64,000 nt of DNA from DASSUW01 sp963849695. Lineage in GTDB: Bacteria > Actinomycetota > Thermoleophilia > Solirubrobacterales > Solirubrobacteraceae. The notes beneath the pieces were generated by a model. It searched no databases. It was not told the origin of the DNA and worked only from the letters and a program-made list of their open reading frames with translations. The stretch is from the NCBI GenBank assembly GCA_963849695.1, contig CAWKIT010000025.1, positions 1-64,000 on the forward strand, given 5' to 3'. The position numbers and the translations under genes were made by a program. This document shows, in pieces, positions 45,086 through 54,137 of the stretch. Position 1 is the stretch's first letter, and every line of letters starts with the position of its first letter.

Positions 45086-47693
45086 GTGGACGTCCGCCTC
45101 GACGCACCGCTCCCGCCGAACGTCGCGGTCGGCTCCGGTACCGCGCTGTTCGTCGCCGGGACCTGCTTCGAGCCGGGCGAGCGCATCGAGTCGCTGGCGC
45201 TGCTGGTGGACGGCGCCGAGCAGCGGTTGATGGCTCACGGGATGCCGCGGCTGGACCTGAGGCGGGCCACGGGCGAACCGGCCGCGTACCGGTCCGGCTT
45301 CTGGGGGCTCGCGCGGATCGGCCGGCGCACTGGGCCGGTGGTCCTGGGCCTGCGGGCGCGGCTCGAGGGTGGCGACGTACGTGAGGAGGCGCTCGCGCGG
45401 ATCGCGGTGGCGACGCCGCCGGCCCCGCTGGCCGGGACGCCGAAGGTAGCGATCTGCATGGCGACGTTCGAGCCCCCGATCGAGCTGTTCCGGGCGCAGG
45501 TGGAGTCGATCCGCGCCCAGACCGAGACGGACTGGCTCTGCGTCGTCGCCGACGATTGCTCCGCCCCTGCCCGGCTGGAGGAGATGCGCGCCGTTCTGGG
45601 CGACGATCCGCGGTTCGTGCTGGTGGCGTCCGATCGGAGGCTCGGTTTCTACGGCAACTTCGAGCGCGCGCTCGCGCTGGCACCGGCCGGCGCCGGTTAC
45701 GTCGCTCCGGCCGATCAGGACGACGCCTGGCACGCCAGACAAGCTCGCGACGCTGCTCGGCGCACTCGACGGCGGGCGTCTCGTCTACAGCGACCAGCGG
45801 GTCGTGGCGCGGGACGGCTCGATCGTGGCGGACAGCTACTGGGAGCGCCGCGCCAACAACCACACCAGCATGCTGTCGCTGCTGGCCGCGAACGCGGTGA
45901 CGGGCGCCGCGTCGCTGTTCCCCCGTTCGCTGCTCGACGACGCCCTTCCGTTCCCGCCGGGCCAGTTCGCCCACTTCCACGATCACTGGCTCGCGCTGAC
46001 CGCTCGTGCGCTCGGCGACATCCGCTACGTCGACCGCCCGCTCTACGACTACGTCCAGCACGGCGCCGCGACGCTCGGGCACGCCAACGCCACCTCGACT
46101 ACGCGCCTGCGCGAGAGGCTGACCCGCCGCCGCGGCGCGCGGGAGCGGATCCGGATGTGGCGGATGCACTACTTCGTGGACGTCTGCCGGCTGATGCAGT
46201 TCGCCGCCGTGCTGGAGATGCGCTGCGGCCCGCGGATGCCGCGCGCCCGCCGGCGCGCCCTCGCCCGGTTCCTGAGCGCGGACCGCTCGGCAGCGCGAAC
46301 CGCCACGCTGGCGGTGCGCGGGCTGCGGGACCTCAAGCGCGAACGACCGCAGACGCTCGGCGCCGAGTGGATGCTCTCGCTTGCTCTCGTCTGGCGGCGC
46401 ATGCTGGCGCTCACGGCGCGCGACCGGCCGCAGCGAGCCCTGCGGCTCGACGCCGTCCCGCCGACCGTGCTCGACCCCCGCCCGGGCGCGCACGACCCGG
46501 TCGATCCCGATCTGCGGGCGGTGGCCGAGAAGATCGCCCCGCTGCGGCTCGCTGTGCGGGCCGGCGCCCTGGAGAGGGTCAACCTGCTGATCCCGACGTT
46601 CGACCTGCGCCACTTCTTCGGCGGGTACATCGCGAAGCTGAACCTGGCACGGGCACTGGCCGAGCGCGGCCTCCGCGTGCGGATCGTAACCGTCGACCCT
46701 GTCGGGTCGCTGCCCCGCGACTGGCGCGACCGGGTCGAGTCCTACAGCGGGCTCGCTGGTCTCTTCGACTCCGTGGAGGTCGCGTTCGGCCGCGAGTCGC
46801 CGGGGCTCGAAGTCAGCCGCGACGACACGTTCGTCGCGACGACGTGGTGGACTGCACACATCGCTCACGCCGCGCTCGACGGCGGCCGCTTCCTCTACCT
46901 CGTGCAGGAGTACGAGCCGTTCACGTTCGCGATGGGCAGCTACGCCGCGCTCGCGGACGAGTCGTACCGGTTCCCCCACTTCGCGCTGTTCTCGACGGAG
47001 TTGCTGCGCGACTTCTTCCGCCGGCGTGGGCTCGGCGTCTACGCGGCCGGCGCCACGGCCGGCGACGCGGCCTCTGCGGCCTTCGAGAACGCGATCAGCG
47101 CGGTGGACGCCCCGGACGCGAGCGAGCTCGCCGGCCGCAGGCCGCGACGGCTGCTGTTCTACGCACGGCCCGAGCCGCATGCCGTGCGCAACATGTTCGA
47201 GGTCGGGGTCCTCGCGCTCGGCCGGGCGCTCGAGAGCGGCGCGTTCGCCGGCTGGGAGCTCGACGGCATCGGCACGGTCCATGGGGGCCGCCGGCTCGAG
47301 CTCGGGGGCGGCTCTTCGCTGCGGCTGCTCCCGCGCGTCGGGCAGGCGGAGTACGCGCAGCTGCTTCGCGCGCACGACGTCGGGCTGTCGCTGATGTACA
47401 CCCCGCATCCCAGCCTGGTGCCGATCGAGATGGCGTCGGCCGGGATGCTGGCCGTCACCAATACCTTCGAGAACAAGACCGCGGAAGCGCTCGCGGCGAT
47501 CTCGCCCAACCTGATCGCGGCGGAGCCTGGCATCGAGCCGATTGCGCGTGCCCTCGTCGACGCCGCCGCGGCGGCCGACGACGGCGACCGCAGGGTGCGC
47601 GGCAGCCGCGTGCGCTGGTGTCGCGACTGGGAGACCTCGTTCGACGACGAGCTGCTCGACCGCGTGATCGCGTTCCTGCGCGTATCGCGGTGA
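45086..47693 (+). pseudogene. Bifunctional glycosyltransferase (GT2 plus WsaF-like GT4), one single-base insertion
   Basis: GTG at 45086 opens an N-terminal domain shared with the GT2 at 40.6-42.0 kb (VAGTCFEPGERI, AHGMPRLD, RSGFWG). A GT-A domain follows (AICMATFEPP, ADDCSAP, DQDDAWH); at about 45733 the sense moves by one frame (PDKLATLLGALDGG) and continues to TGA at 47693. From about residue 490 a second domain begins (NLLIPTFDLRHFFGGYIAKL, TTWWTAHIAH, YLVQEYEPFTFAMGSY), like the rhamnosyltransferase WsaF of S-layer glycan synthesis. The span is 2608 nt, one over a multiple of three, so one extra base gives 868 residues. Stop overlaps the next start (GTGA). Confidence 0.83.
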
Positions 47694-48760
47694 GGGTCGC
47701 GGTCGACGGACGCAGCCTCGCGAGCCCGCGCCGGGGCATCGCCGCGTACCTCACCGGGATGCTGGCGGCGCTGCCGGCGGCGGTCGAGGTGCGCGTGGTG
47801 CTGCCGCGCGGGGCCGTGCTGCCGCCGGGACTCGGTGCGAACGTCGCCGGAGTGCGGCACGCGGCGCCGTCGCGGGTGCTGCACGGCGCCGCCGCGATCG
47901 CCCGGCGGCCGCGGCTGGAGAGGATCGCCGGCGGCGTGGACCTGGTGTGGCTGCCGGCGCCGGCGCCGGTCGCGGTCGGTCGCGGCACGCCGATCGCGCT
48001 GACCGTGCACGACCTCAGCTTCCTCGAGCGGCCCGGTGACTTCACGCCTTACGAGCGCGTCTGGCACAGGCTCGCCCGACCGCGGTCGCTGGCCCGGCAG
48101 GCGGTACGCGTGCTGGCCGACTCCGAGGACACGGCGCGGCGTGCCCGGGAGCGCTTCGGGCTGGACCCGGCTCGGGTGTGCGTCGTGCCCGCCGGGCCCG
48201 GGGACCCGGGCCCGGCGGCAGGAACCGGCGACGTCACCGCCGCGAGAACGCGGCACGGGCTGCCGGACCGCTACTTCGTGTTCGTCGGCGCGCTGGAGCC
48301 GCGCAAGGCGGTCGACCGGCTCGTCGCCGCGCTGCCCACCGGTGAGGCGCTCGTGGTCGTGGGTGAGGGCCGGCTGGCCGACGCGGTGCGCGGCCCGGGG
48401 GTGCATCTCGTCGGGCCAGTCGACGGCGCCGAGAAGGGCGCGCTCTACGCCGGCGCGCTGGCGGTCGTGCTGCCGTCCTGGTCCGAGGGCTACGGGTATC
48501 CGCCGCTCGAGGGCTATGCGCACGGCACGCCGGCGATCGTGTCCGACCTGCCCGCCCTGCGCGAGACCGCCGGCGCGGGGGCCGTGTACGTGCCGCCGGG
48601 CGACGTGGGCGCGCTCACCGCCGCCCTTCGCGAGGTCGCGAGCGACGAGGCGCTGCGCGCCCGGCTGGTCGCCGGGGGCGCGGCGGCGCTCGCGACGCGC
48701 TCGTGGGAGGCCGCCGGGGCGGCGCTGCACGCCGCGCTCGAGGAGGCGGCGGGAGCGTGA
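47690..48760 (+). CDS. Glycosyltransferase, GT4 family
   Basis: A 356-residue GT-B enzyme. The N-terminal Rossmann half has VDGRSLASPRRGIAAYLTG and ALTVHDLSFLERPGDFTP; the C-terminal half has RYFVFVGALEPRKAVDRLV and the GT4 donor motif SWSEGYGYPPLEGYAHGTP with both Glu residues of the E-x7-E pattern partly kept. Related enzymes are mannosyl- or rhamnosyltransferases. GTG start overlaps the previous stop and its own stop overlaps the next GTG, so three transferases are coupled. Confidence 0.93.
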   Translation: MRVAVDGRSLASPRRGIAAYLTGMLAALPAAVEVRVVLPRGAVLPPGLGANVAGVRHAAPSRVLHGAAAIARRPRLERIAGGVDLVWLPAPAPVAVGRGTPIALTVHDLSFLERPGDFTPYERVWHRLARPRSLARQAVRVLADSEDTARRARERFGLDPARVCVVPAGPGDPGPAAGTGDVTAARTRHGLPDRYFVFVGALEPRKAVDRLVAALPTGEALVVVGEGRLADAVRGPGVHLVGPVDGAEKGALYAGALAVVLPSWSEGYGYPPLEGYAHGTPAIVSDLPALRETAGAGAVYVPPGDVGALTAALREVASDEALRARLVAGGAAALATRSWEAAGAALHAALEEAAGA

Positions 48761-49644
48761 GCTTCACGGTGCTCGTCGTCCTCCACGACTCCGAGCCGGA
48801 GCTGCGGATGCTCCTGACCTCGATCGAGCGGCACCTCGACGTGGCACCGCAGCTCGTGGTGATCGACAGCGGCTCCCGCGACGGCGGCGCCGCCCTGGCC
48901 CGCGCTCACGGCGCCGACGTCGTCGAGCTGCCCGGGAACCCCGGCTTCGGCGCGGCGACGAACGCCGGGCTCGAGCACGCTCGGCACGAGGTGGCGGTGC
49001 TGCTGAACCCGGACTGCGAGCTGATCGACGGCTCGCTCGCCGCGCTGGCGGAGCTCGCGCGCGGTCACCCGCGGGCGCTGCATGCGCCGCGGCTGCTGAA
49101 CGCGGACGGAAGCGTGCAGCGCTCGGCCCATCCGCTGCCCGGGACCGTCGGGGCGCTGGTGCCCGCGCTCGTCCACCCGCCGCTGCTCCCGCGCTCGGTG
49201 CGCGAGCGGGCCGAGCCGCATCGCGCGGAGACAGCACGCACTGTGGGGTGGGCGATAGCGGCGTGCCTCGCGAGCGCGACCGCGACCCTCCGGGAGCTCG
49301 GGCCGTTCGATCCCGACGTGCATCTGTTCTCGGAGGACATGGACCTGTGCCTGCGTGCGCGGGCCGCCGGGATGCCGACCGTCCTGCATCCCGACCTCGA
49401 GCTTCGCCACACGGGCGGGCACGCGACGCGCCGTTCGGGCGAGCCGCTCGAGCTGATCGCGCGCCGGCGCCGCGAGACGGTCGCCTCGACGCTCGGGCCG
49501 CGGGCGCTGGCGCTCGACGACCTCGCGCAGGCGCTCACGTTCACCGCCCGTGCCGCCGGCCACGCGCTGCTCGGCGGCGACGCCGCGCGCCCGCGGGCCC
49601 AGCTCGCCGCCGTTCGACGGGCGCGGCGGCGCCGGTGCGGGTGA
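48757..49644 (+). CDS. Glycosyltransferase family 2 (rhamnosyltransferase-like)
   Basis: A 295-residue GT-A enzyme: FTVLVVLHDSEPELRMLLTS, VIDSGSRDGG, GNPGFGAATNAGLEHA, LLNPDCEL (metal site) and FSEDMDLCLRARAAG, the last being typical of dTDP-rhamnosyltransferases such as WbbL. A short amphipathic region near 240-280 may touch the membrane. It is the last gene of the surface-glycan run on this strand; 65 bp separate it from the histidine kinase gene. Confidence 0.93.
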   Translation: MSFTVLVVLHDSEPELRMLLTSIERHLDVAPQLVVIDSGSRDGGAALARAHGADVVELPGNPGFGAATNAGLEHARHEVAVLLNPDCELIDGSLAALAELARGHPRALHAPRLLNADGSVQRSAHPLPGTVGALVPALVHPPLLPRSVRERAEPHRAETARTVGWAIAACLASATATLRELGPFDPDVHLFSEDMDLCLRARAAGMPTVLHPDLELRHTGGHATRRSGEPLELIARRRRETVASTLGPRALALDDLAQALTFTARAAGHALLGGDAARPRAQLAAVRRARRRRCG

Positions 49645-49709
49645 CCGCACCGGCGAGCGTGGGACCGCCGTAGCGGCAGCGACGCGCCGCACGGAATAGC
49701 CTCCGCGGC

Positions 49710-50963
49710 GTGAGCGACTGGCTTGCACGGTTCGCCCGCGCCCCGCGGCGCCCGCAGACCTGGCTGAACCTGCTCTACCTGCTCGCCGCGTTCCCGCTCG
49801 GGCTCGCGTACTTCGTCGTGCTCGTGATCGGGCTCTCGGTCGGTGCGGCGCTGGCCGTGGTCATCATCGGGCTCGCGATCCTGCTCGCCACGCTTGCCGC
49901 CACCCGCGGGATGGCGGCGATCGAGCGCGGGATCGCCCGCGCCCTGCTCGGCGTGCCCATCCCACAGCCGGTCGACCGCAGCGACCTGCGCCGGCTGCAG
50001 CGGGTCGGCCGCTGGCTGCGCGACCCGGTGACGTGGAAGAGCCTGATCTTCGTCGCGCTGAAGTTCCCGCTCGGCGTGGCCACGCTGGCGCTCGTGGCCG
50101 GCAGCGCCTTCGTCTCGCTCGTGTTCCTGTTCGCGCCGCTCATCGTCCTCGACACGCCGGTGACCGTGTTCGGCTGGATCGTCGACTCGCCGCTCCAGGC
50201 GCTCCCGCTGACCATGATCGGGGTACCTGCGGTTCTGCTCTCGCTGAACCTCTACAACGGCCTCGCGTGGCTGTGGGCGCTGTTCGCGCGCCTGATGCTG
50301 GGGCCGAGCGCCGCTCAGCTTCACGACCGGGTCGACGACCTGCGCGACGCGCGCGCCCGCATCATCGCCGCCGCCGACGCCGAGCGCCGCCGGATCGAGC
50401 GCGACCTGCACGACGGCGCGCAGCAGCGGCTGGTGGCGCTGTCGCTCACGCTCGGGATGGCCGAGTCGCGCCTCGCCGCCGATCCCGCCGCGGCCGCGCC
50501 GCTGATCGCGCAGGCGCGGGAGGAGGCACAGCACGCCGTCAAGGAGCTGCGGGAGCTCGCCAGCGGCATCCATCCCGCCCTGCTGAGCGAGCGCGGGCTC
50601 GGGCCGGCGCTGGAGGCGCTCGCGGCGCGCGCGCCGGTGCCGACCACGGTCGACGGCGTGCCGGAGCAGCGCCTGCCGCCACCGGTCGAGTCCGCCTGCT
50701 ACTTCGTGACCGCCGAGGCGCTGACCAACGTCGCCAAGTACGCGGGCGCCACGTCCGCCGGCGTCCACCTGGCGGTCGAGCACGGCCGCGTGCGGCTGAT
50801 CGTGCGCGACGACGGCGCAGGCGGCGCCGATCTGAGCTCCGGCACCGGCCTGCGCGGTCTGCGCGACCGGGTCGAGGCGCTCGACGGGCAGCTCGAGGTC
50901 GACTCGCCGCCCGGGCTCGGCACGACCGTGATCGCCGAGATCCCGCTCGGGGGCCGAACGTGA
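49710..50963 (+). CDS. NarL-type sensor histidine kinase (HisKA_3)
   Basis: A 417-residue membrane kinase. Two pairs of helices at about 20-65 and 110-195 form the putative sensor domain, followed by a HisKA_3 dimer domain with the phosphorylated His in ERRRIERDLHDGAQQR and an HATPase domain (YFVTAEALTNVAKYAGAT, IVRDDGAGGADLSSGTGLRGLRDR). Such kinases normally pair with a LuxR-type regulator, but none is next to it; instead its stop overlaps the DUF2807 lipoprotein start (GTGA). The signal is unknown. Confidence 0.92.
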   Translation: MSDWLARFARAPRRPQTWLNLLYLLAAFPLGLAYFVVLVIGLSVGAALAVVIIGLAILLATLAATRGMAAIERGIARALLGVPIPQPVDRSDLRRLQRVGRWLRDPVTWKSLIFVALKFPLGVATLALVAGSAFVSLVFLFAPLIVLDTPVTVFGWIVDSPLQALPLTMIGVPAVLLSLNLYNGLAWLWALFARLMLGPSAAQLHDRVDDLRDARARIIAAADAERRRIERDLHDGAQQRLVALSLTLGMAESRLAADPAAAAPLIAQAREEAQHAVKELRELASGIHPALLSERGLGPALEALAARAPVPTTVDGVPEQRLPPPVESACYFVTAEALTNVAKYAGATSAGVHLAVEHGRVRLIVRDDGAGGADLSSGTGLRGLRDRVEALDGQLEVDSPPGLGTTVIAEIPLGGRT

Positions 50964-51599
50964 GGCTCCTCCCGCTGCTGCGCGCTGGTCATCGTCGTCG
51001 CCGGCTGCGGCGGCGGAGACCGGACCACCGAGACCCGCGCGGTGGCCCCGTTCGAGCGGCTCGAGATCGCCGACAGCGTCGACGTCCAGGTGGTGCCGGG
51101 CGACGGACGCGAGGTGCGGGTGTACGGCGGCGAGGACGTGCTGGACCGGGTCGAGACGGAGTCGTCCGCGGGCGTGCTGAGGATCGACGTCCACGACCGC
51201 GGGATCGTGATCGGGCCCGACCCGCTCAGCGACGTGCGCGTCCAGGTTGCGGCCTCGGCGCTCGACGCGGTCGAGATCGCCGGCTCGGCCGACGTCGAGC
51301 TCGGCGGCCTCGACCTCCCGCAGCTCGAGATCGAGATCGAGGGAGCCGGCGAGGTGGCGGCGAGTGGCACCGCCGACCGGCTCGCCGCCACCATCCAAGG
51401 CGCCGGCGACGCCGAGCTCTCGGACCTGGCCGTCCGGACCGCGACGGTCGTCGTGCAGGGCGCCGGCGAGGCGCACCTCAACGTGAGCGAGCGGCTCGAC
51501 GTGAAGGTGCAGGGCGCTGCCGACGTCATCTACCGCGGCCACCCCACGGTCACGGAGGACATCGACGGCGCCGGCGAGGTCCGCCGGGAGACCCCTTAA
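50960..51599 (+). pseudogene. DUF2807 (GIN domain) lipoprotein, one single-base insertion in the signal peptide
   Basis: GTG at 50960 starts VRLLPLL; deleting one base near 50981 (CTGCTGCGCG) joins it to ALVIVVAGCGGG, a complete signal peptide with lipobox VAGC. The mature part (about 190 residues) is a DUF2807 beta-helix: FERLEIADSVDVQVVPGDG, then repeated strands IAGSADVELGGL, GAGEVAASGTA, GAGEAHLNVSE. The span is 640 nt, one over a multiple of three. The family is common in actinobacteria and Bacteroidetes, function unknown. Coupling to the kinase suggests a sensor-ligand or output role. Confidence 0.8.
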
Positions 51600-51603
51600 A
51601 CAG

Positions 51604-51630
51604 CGCGACCCGGACGATGTCCGGGTCGCG
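51604..51630. terminator. Strong 12-bp hairpin between convergent genes
   Basis: CGCGACCCGGAC and GTCCGGGTCGCG form a perfect 12-bp stem with a GAT loop, 5 bp after the lipoprotein stop and 8 bp before the sigma-factor stop on the other strand. It probably ends both transcripts. The + side is followed by TTGAGGCTT, which has few T residues. Confidence 0.75.
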
Positions 51631-51637
51631 TTGAGGC

Positions 51638-52549
51638 TTAGGCTGCCTCGCGCAGCGCCATTATTTCTGTGCGCTGGCTGAGGCGCTTGAGGGCCCGCTC
51701 CTCGATCTGGCGCGCGCGCTCGGTGGACACACCGAGCTTGCGGCCGGCCTGGCTGAGCGTCTGCGGCTCCTGATCGCCTGCGCCGAAGCGCATCTCGATC
51801 ACGTTCCGCTCCTGCTCGGGGAGCTCCGCGATCGCACTCAGGAGCGTCTCCGAGCGCAGCTTCTCACCGACCTCCTCGTCGACGGGGGCCGTCTCGATCG
51901 CCAGCAGGTCGCCGAAGGAGGTGTCCCCCTCGTCGCCCACCGGCTTGTCGAGGCTGACCACCGCGCGGTCCGCCTTGCGGATCTCGATCACGTCCTCGAG
52001 CGGGAGGTCCGCCACAGCGGCGATCTCCTCGTCGGTCGGCTCGTGACCGAGCTTGGTCGTGAGCTCGCGCTCGATGCGCCCGACCTTGCGGGACCGCTGG
52101 GCGACGTGGACCGGGAGCCGGATCGTCCGGCTCGTGTTCTCCAGTCCGCGCTGGATCGCCTGGCGGATCCACAGCGTCGCGTAAGTCGAGAATCGGAACC
52201 CCTTGCGCCAGTCGAACTTCTCCACGGCCCGGATAAGGCCGAGCATGCCCTCCTGAATGAGGTCGCCGAGGGCGAGGCCCTGGCCCTGGTAACGGCGCGC
52301 GTTCGCGACGACCAGGCGCAGGTTGGAGTTGATCATGCGGTCCTTGGCGGCGAGATCTCCCTTCTCGATCCGCTTGGCCAGCTCGATCTCCTCGCTCGGC
52401 TTGAGCAGCGGGTAGCGACCCGCCTCACGCAGCAGCAGCTGGAGGGAGTCCATGGTGGGATCGGCCTCGTGCTCGTGGGCGATCCGGGGACGCGGGATAT
52501 CCGTGAGCGTGCTCGTCGTCTTTCCTTTCGGTGATGTGGTCGAACTCAT
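51638..52549 (-). CDS. RNA polymerase sigma-70 factor, group 1/2 type
   Basis: A 303-residue sigma factor with regions 1.2 (DSLQLLLREAGRYPLL), 2 (NLRLVVANARRYQGQG, DLIQEGMLGLIRAVEKFDW, FSTYATLWIRQAIQR), 3 (TIRLPVHVAQRSRKV, LGHEPTDEEIA) and 4 (LPEQERNVIEMRFG, GVSTERARQIEERALKRL). The first 45 residues are a short unstructured stretch, not a full region 1.1. Group 1 (the housekeeping factor) and group 2 are hard to tell apart; the small size favours a SigA/HrdB-like group 2 factor. ATG at 52549 sits about 22 nt after the predicted transcription start. Confidence 0.93.
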   Translation of the reverse strand: MSSTTSPKGKTTSTLTDIPRPRIAHEHEADPTMDSLQLLLREAGRYPLLKPSEEIELAKRIEKGDLAAKDRMINSNLRLVVANARRYQGQGLALGDLIQEGMLGLIRAVEKFDWRKGFRFSTYATLWIRQAIQRGLENTSRTIRLPVHVAQRSRKVGRIERELTTKLGHEPTDEEIAAVADLPLEDVIEIRKADRAVVSLDKPVGDEGDTSFGDLLAIETAPVDEEVGEKLRSETLLSAIAELPEQERNVIEMRFGAGDQEPQTLSQAGRKLGVSTERARQIEERALKRLSQRTEIMALREAA

Positions 52550-52577
52550 GTTCAGAAAACCAACTCTTGCAGTAGGA

Positions 52578-52606
52578 ATTATAGGGAAATCCCGTTGTTG
52601 ATGCAA
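52578..52606 (-). promoter_or_regulatory. Sigma-70 consensus promoter of the sigma-factor gene
   Basis: On the minus strand TTGCAT (52606-52601) is followed after exactly 17 bp by TATAAT (52583-52578), a perfect -10 element. Transcription should begin near 52571 and give a leader of about 20 nt. It is the clearest promoter seen in the window. Confidence 0.8.
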
Positions 52607-52611
52607 CCATC

Positions 52612-52831
52612 TCGGGGGCCCAGGGCCGTACTGGCTGGGCGCCGCATCCTGCGGCTACCATCTGGTCGGCCCGCCCGGGGGAGGTCGGACGGCCGCCCTT
52701 GAAGGCGATTCCCTGAAACCGGACTACGCCGGGGACCCGTCGCCGGTTCAGGTGCCGGACCCACGGCGGAGTCCGGGCACAACAGATAACCCTCAGCGCC
52801 GCCGCAAGTTACGCGGTTTTGTGCCCGCTGG
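52612..52831. other. Structured intergenic region, possible non-coding RNA
   Basis: The 364-bp gap between the sigma factor and the glycosyltransferase has no convincing gene but many inverted repeats: CCCAG/CTGGG (52619, 52635), GCCGC/GCGGC around ATCCT (52641-52655), CCTGAAACCGG/CCGGTTCAGG (52712-52722, 52743-52752), CCGGAC/GTCCGG (52755-52760, 52771-52776), CGGGCACAA/TTGTGCCCG (52774-52782, 52819-52827) enclosing CCGC/GCGG before TTTT. I compared it by eye with riboswitch, tmRNA, 6S, SRP and RNase P cores and found no match. The strand is unknown. In GC-rich DNA some stems arise by chance. Confidence 0.35.
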
Positions 52832-52913
52832 TCCCAGGTTTTAGGCGCTCATGAGGAAGTCAAGCGCATACGCGGGGGTTTTGCGGCGCCCGTGTGACCG
52901 ACAGCACACTTCC

Positions 52914-54077
52914 TCACGGAGCGGCTGAGCGCCGCGCCGCCCGGCGCGAGAGCAGCCCGGTGACGACCTCGGGTCGCGGCGCGGGCGGCCGCTCGGCGGC
53001 GGTGGCTTCGGCGACGATCGCCCGCAGCGCCGCCTGGAACCGCTGTGTGCCGAAGCGCTGGGCGGCGGCGACGCAGGCGGCGGGGTCGACGGCCAGCGGA
53101 TCGAAGCCGGCGACCACCTCGGCCAGCGAGTCCGGGTCGCTGGTCCCGTAATAGGCGCCGGTCTCGCCCTCGTGCACGCTCTCCAGCACGCCGCCGTCGC
53201 CCAGCGCGATCACGGGCCGGCCCGAGGCAAGCGCCTCCACGGCGGCGATCCCGAACTCCTCGGCCGCCGTCACGACCAGCGCCCGGGCGCGGCGCAGCAG
53301 GTCGGCGACCGCGGGGTCCGGCAGGCGGCCGGTGAACATGACGGTCGGTCCGGCGAGCCGGCGCAGGCGTCGCAGCTCGGGCCCGTCGCCGACCACGATC
53401 AAGGTCCGGCGCAGCCGGTTGAACGCGTGGACGGCGACGTCGATCCGCTTGTGCGGCATCAGCTCGGCGACCACCAGGTAGTGGTCGCCGACCTGCCCCG
53501 GGGAGAACCGCTCGAGCTCGACCGGCGGGTGCAGCACGTCCGCCTCGCGGCCGAAGTAGTGGCGCACCCTCGAGGCGGTGAGTCGCGAGTTCGCCACGTA
53601 CCGATCGACCCGCTGGGCGGCGATCCAGTCCCATTGCCGCCAGCGCGAGAGGACGACCTGCAGCGGGAGCCGCAGCGGCGCGCTGCGGGCGGCGAGCGTC
53701 GCCTCGTGCTCGGACCAGGCGTAGCGGAAGGGGTTGTGGCAGTAGCAGACGTGGACGGCGCCGGTGTCGGGGAGCACTCCGTGCGCCCACGCGCTCGACG
53801 ACGAGATCACGAGCTCGTAGCCGCGCAGGTCGAGCGACTCGATCGCGTGCGGGTAGAGCGGGAGCAGCCCGCGGAAGGTCCGCGCGCTGGGTTTCAGTCG
53901 CTGGAGGAACGACGTCCGTGGCGAGCGCGCCGCGAAGCGCCCCTCGGTGCCCTCCTCGTCGTAGACGGCGGTGAACACGTCGGCCTCCGGCCAGGCGTCG
54001 CAGATCGCCGCGAAGACCCGCTCCGCCCCGCGCAGGTCGAGCAGGAAATCGTGCACGAGCGCGACGCGGGGGGCCAT
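52914..54077 (-). CDS. Glycosyltransferase, GT4 family
   Basis: A 387-residue GT-B enzyme: VALVHDFLLDLRGAERVFAA and VCYCHNPFRYAWSEHE in the acceptor half; GDHYLVVAELMPHKRIDVAV and the donor-site TAAEEFGIAAVEALASGRP (E-x7-E) in the other half. It resembles WbaZ/mannosyltransferase-like enzymes of O-antigen pathways. It has no obvious operon partner; the gene is divergent from the secreted glycosidase by 60 bp. Donor sugar unknown. Confidence 0.93.
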   Translation of the reverse strand: MAPRVALVHDFLLDLRGAERVFAAICDAWPEADVFTAVYDEEGTEGRFAARSPRTSFLQRLKPSARTFRGLLPLYPHAIESLDLRGYELVISSSSAWAHGVLPDTGAVHVCYCHNPFRYAWSEHEATLAARSAPLRLPLQVVLSRWRQWDWIAAQRVDRYVANSRLTASRVRHYFGREADVLHPPVELERFSPGQVGDHYLVVAELMPHKRIDVAVHAFNRLRRTLIVVGDGPELRRLRRLAGPTVMFTGRLPDPAVADLLRRARALVVTAAEEFGIAAVEALASGRPVIALGDGGVLESVHEGETGAYYGTSDPDSLAEVVAGFDPLAVDPAACVAAAQRFGTQRFQAALRAIVAEATAAERPPAPRPEVVTGLLSRRAARRSAAP

Positions 54078-54137
54078 CCGGCGGCAATCCTATTTGCCTT
54101 GCGCTCCGACCGGCCCCATGCCGTGTTGTCGCCCGCG

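Noticed and set aside
52579..52782. 67-codon minus-strand frame upstream of the sigma factor
   Set aside because: It overlaps the promoter, has no ribosome-binding site and no recognisable protein features.
52612..52831. Known riboswitch or housekeeping RNA (c-di-AMP, cobalamin, TPP, tmRNA, RNase P, 6S, SRP)
   Set aside because: Conserved core sequences of these classes are not present on either strand when compared by eye; kept only as an unknown structured region.
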